Shown here piece after piece: positions 4,321 through 8,519 of a DNA stretch of 8,519 bases. The stretch's first letter is position 1. Every line of letters begins with the position of its first letter. The position numbers and the translations under genes were made by a program. The stretch covers positions 1-8,519 of the forward strand of contig DAOVQI010000119.1 of the NCBI GenBank assembly GCA_030628785.1, in the 5' to 3' direction. The notes under the pieces were generated by a model that had not been told where the DNA came from, did not search any database, and was given only the letters and a program-made list of their open reading frames with translations. This DNA comes from Bacteroidota bacterium. Its GTDB lineage: Bacteria; Bacteroidota; Bacteroidia; Bacteroidales; VadinHA17.

Positions 4321-5280
4321 ATGCAATTTGAAATCATACTAAACCAAATCCTTTTCCTTGCTATTCTGGTAGTAATTGGAGTTATTGCAACAAGACTCAA
4401 TGTTGTAAAAAGTGAGGTTAAAGAAGGTTTAGCCAGTCTGATTTTTAATATCACCCTTCCATTATTAATACTTACAACCTTTTCGGAGCTCAGATTAACT
4501 TCTGAAATAGCTAAGAATGGCCTTCTTGTTTTATTGTTTTCTTTTTTGGTTATTTTCTTCATGTATTTGGGAGGATTGATCTCCACCAAAGTACAAAAAC
4601 TGGACCAGCAGGCTGAAACCATTCATATTCTGCATACAATGTTCGGCAATATAGTTTTCCTTGGTTTCCCATTAATTGATACTTTATTTCCGGGAGGTGA
4701 GGGTTTACTATATGCAACCCTGTTTTATTTAGCCTCGAGTATTGTTATGTGGACTTTTGGTGTATACGTTTTTAATAGGGGTAGCAGTACAAATATTAAT
4801 CAAAATTTTAAAAACTTGCTGAATCCCAATACATTTGCATTTGTTTTGGGGATTTTGGTAATGATAATAGGATTTAAAATACCAAACATTATCCATATAC
4901 CATTAAAAGGGCTTGGCAAGACGACAATTTATCTCTCAATGATTTACATTGGGGCTATTTTAGCTCAAACCAACCTTAGCGGGATATTCCGGCATGGATA
5001 TGTTTTTGTGCTAAGTATAAACAAAATGGTACTTCTTCCTCTTGTATTGATTTTACTGTTAAAATGGGTTAATACCCTTTTGTTATTGGAAATGGATCAA
5101 ACGGCATTCTCCGTGGTTATTTTACAGGCTGCTATGCCATGTATGGCCGTAATGGTGGTTTTAGCCAAATCGTTTGGTGCTGATGACAGACATGCTACAG
5201 AAAATTTTTTCGTCAGTACCATATTAAGCCTGTTAACTTTGCCCCTTATTATTTTTGTCCTGAATTATTTTGCAGGGTAA
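4321..5280 (+). CDS. AEC (auxin efflux carrier) family transporter
   Basis: 319 residues, the normal length for this family, with about ten hydrophobic segments in two five-helix halves separated by a polar loop near 153-168. The N-terminus (residues 1-55) has the family's opening helix, a basic/polar turn and NITLPLLILTTF with the conserved Pro. The half-repeat crossover motifs are visible as GNIVFLGFPLID (109-120) and ILQAAMPCMAVMVVLAKSFGAD (268-289). Family members are inner-membrane secondary carriers that export or import organic acids such as malate, or auxin-like compounds; the substrate here cannot be read from sequence. The ATG at 4321 is supported by homology-like N-terminal structure and the promoter directly before it. 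It is divergent from the TonB-like gene and 78 bases upstream of the phosphatase gene, which could be cotranscribed. Confidence 0.88.
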   Translation: MQFEIILNQILFLAILVVIGVIATRLNVVKSEVKEGLASLIFNITLPLLILTTFSELRLTSEIAKNGLLVLLFSFLVIFFMYLGGLISTKVQKLDQQAETIHILHTMFGNIVFLGFPLIDTLFPGGEGLLYATLFYLASSIVMWTFGVYVFNRGSSTNINQNFKNLLNPNTFAFVLGILVMIIGFKIPNIIHIPLKGLGKTTIYLSMIYIGAILAQTNLSGIFRHGYVFVLSINKMVLLPLVLILLLKWVNTLLLLEMDQTAFSVVILQAAMPCMAVMVVLAKSFGADDRHATENFFVSTILSLLTLPLIIFVLNYFAG

Positions 5281-5320
5281 GGATTTTTTAAGTAAAAGCC
5301 TAACCGTGAAAAAGAAAATA

Positions 5321-5335
5321 TTGGTAACATACCAA
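5321..5335. promoter_or_regulatory. small inverted repeat TTGGTA-ACA-TACCAA
   Basis: A perfect 6-bp inverted repeat with a 3-base centre lies 23 bases before the phosphatase start, in a 78-base spacer. It could be an operator or a small RNA hairpin. It is short enough to be chance. Confidence 0.25.
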
Positions 5336-5358
5336 ATATCAAAAGAAGGGTTAATTAA

Positions 5359-6177
5359 ATGGCTGATAAAGATCTACATGAAGAACTGAGGCGGCAAAGA
5401 GATGAGATTGCCAGTCAAAAGAAGGAAATTATCTACAGTTTCGAATATGCCAGTTTAATACAATCGGCATTATTACCCCCTGAAAACCTGATAAACAGGT
5501 TACTGCCTGACAACTTTATCCTTTATTTACCAAAAGATATCATCAGTGGTGATTTCTATTGGGCTTACCGAATGGGTGCCAATATTTTATTTACAGCTGC
5601 TGATTGTACCGGTCATGGCGTTCCGGGAGCCCTGATGAGCATTTTGGGTATTTCCTTCCTGAATGAGATCATGACAGAGAAATGCCAGTTGAAAGCTAAC
5701 AGGATACTCAACCAGCTTCGAGAAAAAATAATGAAAGCCCTGCATCAAACAGGTGAGGGTTGCGAATCCAAAGATGGAATGGATATTGCATTGTGCATAT
5801 TCAACCCACAAACGCTGGAACTTCAATACTCCGGAGCCAATAACCCGTTATACCTTATCCGGAATAATCTCCTGGAAGAAATAAAGCCGGATAAAATGCC
5901 GATAGGGATCAGTGGCATCATGGAACAGTCCTTTACAAACCATAACCTGCAACTCGAACCGGGAGATATGATTTATGCCTTCTCTGATGGATTTGCAGAT
6001 CAGTTCGGAGGCCCACTTGGAAAAAAGTTTAAGTATAAACCCTTCAAACAGTTATTGCTCGATATTCACAAAAAACCATTACAGGATCAAAAAACACACC
6101 TGGTTTCTACCTTTCAAAACTGGAAAGGCAAGCTGGATCAGGTTGATGATATCCTGATTTTGGGTGTTAGGATATAG
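5359..6177 (+). CDS. stand-alone SpoIIE/RsbU-type PP2C serine phosphatase
   Basis: 272 residues. A short N-terminal coiled coil (about 5-30, HEELRRQRDEIASQKKEI) leads into the linker YASLIQSALLPP typical of Bacteroidota sensor phosphatases, then a full SpoIIE domain. Metal-binding and core motifs are present: GDFYW (64-68), DCTGHGVPG (82-90), DGMDIALC (139-146), SGANNPLYLI (158-167), EPGDMIYAFSDG (200-211) and DQVDDILILG (260-269). Such enzymes dephosphorylate serine on anti-sigma-factor antagonists or related partners. Unlike most relatives there is no attached TPR, PAS, GAF or 7TM sensor. An in-frame TAA lies immediately before the ATG (5356-5358), so the protein really starts here unless the neighbouring DNA has been rearranged. 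No anti-sigma kinase or STAS antagonist is in the window. Expression with the upstream AEC gene is possible. Confidence 0.9.
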   Translation: MADKDLHEELRRQRDEIASQKKEIIYSFEYASLIQSALLPPENLINRLLPDNFILYLPKDIISGDFYWAYRMGANILFTAADCTGHGVPGALMSILGISFLNEIMTEKCQLKANRILNQLREKIMKALHQTGEGCESKDGMDIALCIFNPQTLELQYSGANNPLYLIRNNLLEEIKPDKMPIGISGIMEQSFTNHNLQLEPGDMIYAFSDGFADQFGGPLGKKFKYKPFKQLLLDIHKKPLQDQKTHLVSTFQNWKGKLDQVDDILILGVRI

Positions 6178-6198
6178 CCAAAGATTTATTATTTTTTG

Positions 6199-6206
6199 TA
6201 CTTTAG
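6199..6206 (+). promoter_or_regulatory. possible -7 element of the OLD-like gene
   Basis: TACTTTAG differs from TAnnTTTG at one base and is followed by CA, as in many promoters of this phylum. No TTTG is found at the expected distance upstream, so it is weak. It would give a leader of roughly 25 bases for the gene at 6237. Confidence 0.3.
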
Positions 6207-6236
6207 CATAAACATCCCTTCAAACATATAGAAACA

Positions 6237-8519
6237 ATGAGACTTCTGGGATTTCGTATACACAATTACCGTTCCATCATTGATTCGGATTGGACTTATT
6301 TATCGCCTGACAATGTAACGGGTCTTATCGGACAAAATGAGTCGGGAAAAACATCGATCCTTGAAGCCTTATATAGTTTCTATGACGGGAAAATATCTGA
6401 GGATGTACTTCGAAGCGATTTGAGCTTACCCATTGTTTCCTGTTTGTTTGAAATTTCCCGTAATCAGGTAAATACCATTCTAAATGAAAAATTGTTACCC
6501 AGGGGAGTAAATAAAAAAATCCAGGAAGTGAGAAAAATATGCCTTACAAGGATTTGGAATGATGATCTATCAAGCAGAGTTATTCTGGGAGGTGATGAAA
6601 TAAACGGATTATTTTCTGAGCATGAGAAACAGTTAAAGGAAAAAGACAATAAAGTTCTTAAGAAAATTGAAAAGGCCATCCTGCAAAAAAACAAGGCAAT
6701 AGATAGTTCAGTTAGTGCCAGCCAGGAGAAAGAAAAAGCGGCTCACGTTTTAGAGAAAGCAAAATTAACATTTGCTGAGGCTCAAAAAATGTTAAAATCA
6801 TCAACTACTTCTGAGCTTAAAGCCAAAGCGGAAAAAAAGTTTACGGGAGCAAAACTAAATTTGGAACAGGCAAGGAAAAAACTTGAAATAAAGAAGAGTA
6901 TCGCTGAAGATAAACAGAGGGAGGCCAATGAGGTAAAAGAAAAAACAAGGTGCGCAGAGATAAGCCGGGAAGCCTGGAAAGAATTCGAACAATCCGGGAA
7001 AGAATTGGATAACTCCTATAAAGAATTAAGGAACAGTCAGTATTTGTTTGATAATGCCGATACCGAAAACGAAAAAAGAGCTGCCCAATTACAACTGGAT
7101 ATTACCAACGAACGATACGTTAAGGCACTCAGGGAATATGAAAGATCAAGGGAAGAAGCCATTCTAAAAAAGATAGTTGCATTTAAGGTGTTATCAGGGA
7201 AGAATGTTTCAATCGCTGAAAAAGAAGCGTTGAAGGAACAACCACATATCGACCGGTATTATTCCCAGGAAGAAGCTGGTAATGATATATATGACCATAT
7301 CCCTGAGTTTGTAATGTTTGAAGATTTTAGCAGTTTGCTTCCAAACCGGATTGACCTTGACGATATTTTAGATCAAAATAAAAACGTTGAAGGATATAAG
7401 GCTGCCAGGAATTTTCTTATGGTTTCAGGACTTGATGCTGGGTTTTTTCAACAAAGCAGTAACAGGATTTTAAAACAAAAAATTGAACTACTTAATAGAG
7501 AAATAACAGTCAGTTTCCATGATTTTTGGCAGCAGAAGATAGGAAAAGAAAATAAGATCAACATAAATTTTGAATTGGAACACTACGATTATTCTCATTC
7601 TGAAAAAAGTGGTGTCCCATATCTCGAATTCTGGATAAGAGATCGTTACGAGCGGTTATATCCCAAACAAAGAAGCAGGGGAGTTCGTTGGTTTTTGTCA
7701 TTTTATCTTGAACTTAAAGCTACGGCACAATCCAATGTAATAAAAAGTAAGATCCTTCTGATCGATGAACCGGGACTGAGCCTTCATGCAAGAGCCCAGG
7801 AAGATGTGCTTAAAGTTTTTGATTTTATCAAAGACAAAATGCAAATCATCTATTCCACTCATTCTCCTCATTTGATCGATCTCGACAAATTGTACAGGCT
7901 CCGTGCAGTTCAACGGGCAGTTGAAGATGAAGAAAAAAGTGAAACCGTTATATATGATGCAAAATCCCTCACGGCAGCCTCGTCGGATACCTTGTCGCCC
8001 ATCTATACTCTTATGGGATCAAGACTATCGGAACAGCAATTTATACAACAGGAAAACAATGTAATCCTTGAAGATATCACAACTTATTATTATTTAACAG
8101 CTTTCTTAAAACTGATCGATTTTAATAAAAAAGTTTACTTTCTGCCTGCTACCGATGTGTCGAATGTTGGAAACCTGGTGAATCTCTTGCTTGGCTGGGG
8201 ACTCGATTATATTGTAATAACTGATGATGATAATGAAGGAAGAAAACTTTATGATGATTTGAAAAAGAATCTTTTTGCAAATGATGAAACAAAGGCAGAC
8301 AAGAAATTAATCATACTTGATTCTGTCCATGGTATTGAAGATTTATTTTCTACCATTGATTTCAAAAAATTTGTTCTTCAAAAACGTATTGGAATTCCTG
8401 AATCCATATCTGATTATATTAGGGAGAACAATCTTTCCCGGTCGATACTTGGCGCTGCTTTCATGCAATCTGTTCAGGATCAGAAACTGAAACTCGAGCA
8501 TTTCGATGAAGAAACACGT
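6237..8519 (+). CDS. OLD-family ATPase/TOPRIM nuclease with long coiled-coil insert (3' end outside window)
   Basis: 761 codons are present and the frame is still open at the edge, so this is a 5' partial gene. An N-terminal ABC-type ATPase half carries Walker A GQNESGKTS (32-40). Residues about 128-308 are a charged Lys/Glu-rich coiled coil of Rad50/SMC appearance. The second ATPase half has a signature-like QRSRGVRWFLSFYLEL (478-493), Walker B ILLIDEPG (506-513), D-loop LSLHARAQ (514-521) and switch His542 in STHSPHLID. A TOPRIM domain follows: Glu612 (VILEDITTYYYL) and the DDD of VITDDDNEG (663-665), then HGIEDLF (698-704). This order defines OLD-family ATP-dependent endonucleases, which include phage P2 Old and GajA of Gabija. 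Nicking or cutting DNA is inferred. The ATG at 6237 is placed 8 residues before the first strand N-Y-R-S. Whether a helicase partner (class 2) follows cannot be seen. Confidence 0.9.
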   Translation, partial: MRLLGFRIHNYRSIIDSDWTYLSPDNVTGLIGQNESGKTSILEALYSFYDGKISEDVLRSDLSLPIVSCLFEISRNQVNTILNEKLLPRGVNKKIQEVRKICLTRIWNDDLSSRVILGGDEINGLFSEHEKQLKEKDNKVLKKIEKAILQKNKAIDSSVSASQEKEKAAHVLEKAKLTFAEAQKMLKSSTTSELKAKAEKKFTGAKLNLEQARKKLEIKKSIAEDKQREANEVKEKTRCAEISREAWKEFEQSGKELDNSYKELRNSQYLFDNADTENEKRAAQLQLDITNERYVKALREYERSREEAILKKIVAFKVLSGKNVSIAEKEALKEQPHIDRYYSQEEAGNDIYDHIPEFVMFEDFSSLLPNRIDLDDILDQNKNVEGYKAARNFLMVSGLDAGFFQQSSNRILKQKIELLNREITVSFHDFWQQKIGKENKININFELEHYDYSHSEKSGVPYLEFWIRDRYERLYPKQRSRGVRWFLSFYLELKATAQSNVIKSKILLIDEPGLSLHARAQEDVLKVFDFIKDKMQIIYSTHSPHLIDLDKLYRLRAVQRAVEDEEKSETVIYDAKSLTAASSDTLSPIYTLMGSRLSEQQFIQQENNVILEDITTYYYLTAFLKLIDFNKKVYFLPATDVSNVGNLVNLLLGWGLDYIVITDDDNEGRKLYDDLKKNLFANDETKADKKLIILDSVHGIEDLFSTIDFKKFVLQKRIGIPESISDYIRENNLSRSILGAAFMQSVQDQKLKLEHFDEETR

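Noticed and set aside
4224..4622. Minus-strand frame antisense to the AEC gene start
   Set aside because: Shadow of the plus-strand transporter whose N-terminal membrane helices and motifs are clear.
6464..6694. Minus-strand frame inside the OLD-like gene
   Set aside because: The plus-strand frame is continuous from 6237 to the window end with Walker A, Walker B and TOPRIM motifs.

Overview
The window looks like chromosomal DNA of a Bacteroidota (Bacteroidetes) bacterium. It is AT-rich. Genes lack clear Shine-Dalgarno sequences. Several upstream regions carry the phylum's TTTG-N19/20-TAnnTTTG promoter pattern, best at 242-273 and 4282-4313. The predicted proteins (TonB-like transducer with a CxxxG-type C-terminal domain, coiled-coil plus SpoIIE phosphatase, SRAP protein starting Met-Cys) are familiar from this phylum. 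The long intergenic regions are full of short degenerate word repeats. Assignment below phylum would be a guess.

Layout. Bases 1-240 are very AT-rich and hold no gene, but include a 20-bp perfect palindrome followed by DnaA-box-like nonamers. Bases 242-712 form a self-contained unit without a convincing ORF: a promoter, about 430 nt of highly foldable sequence, and a strong intrinsic terminator. I call this a candidate large structured non-coding RNA; it is the most interesting item here. A small HExxH protein (784-1581) follows, then about 530 bp of hairpins and degenerate repeats (1582-2112), then an SRAP/YedK-type protein (2113-2835).

Next comes a repeat-rich stretch (2836-3200), a minus-strand TonB-family protein (3202-3945), and another repeat block (4141-4243). 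The blocks on either side of the TonB-like gene share a 32-bp exact direct repeat. A plus-strand series follows: an AEC-family carrier (4321-5280) whose predicted transcript may be leaderless, a stand-alone SpoIIE-type PP2C phosphatase (5359-6177), and the start of a large OLD-family ATPase/TOPRIM nuclease with a long coiled coil (6237 to the window edge).

Functional links between the genes are weak. They look like independently transcribed genes separated by repeat-rich spacers. The OLD-like protein may be a defence or DNA-repair nuclease, but its downstream neighbours are outside the window. The SRAP protein acts at abasic sites in single-stranded DNA. No tRNA, rRNA, CRISPR array or intact insertion sequence was seen.
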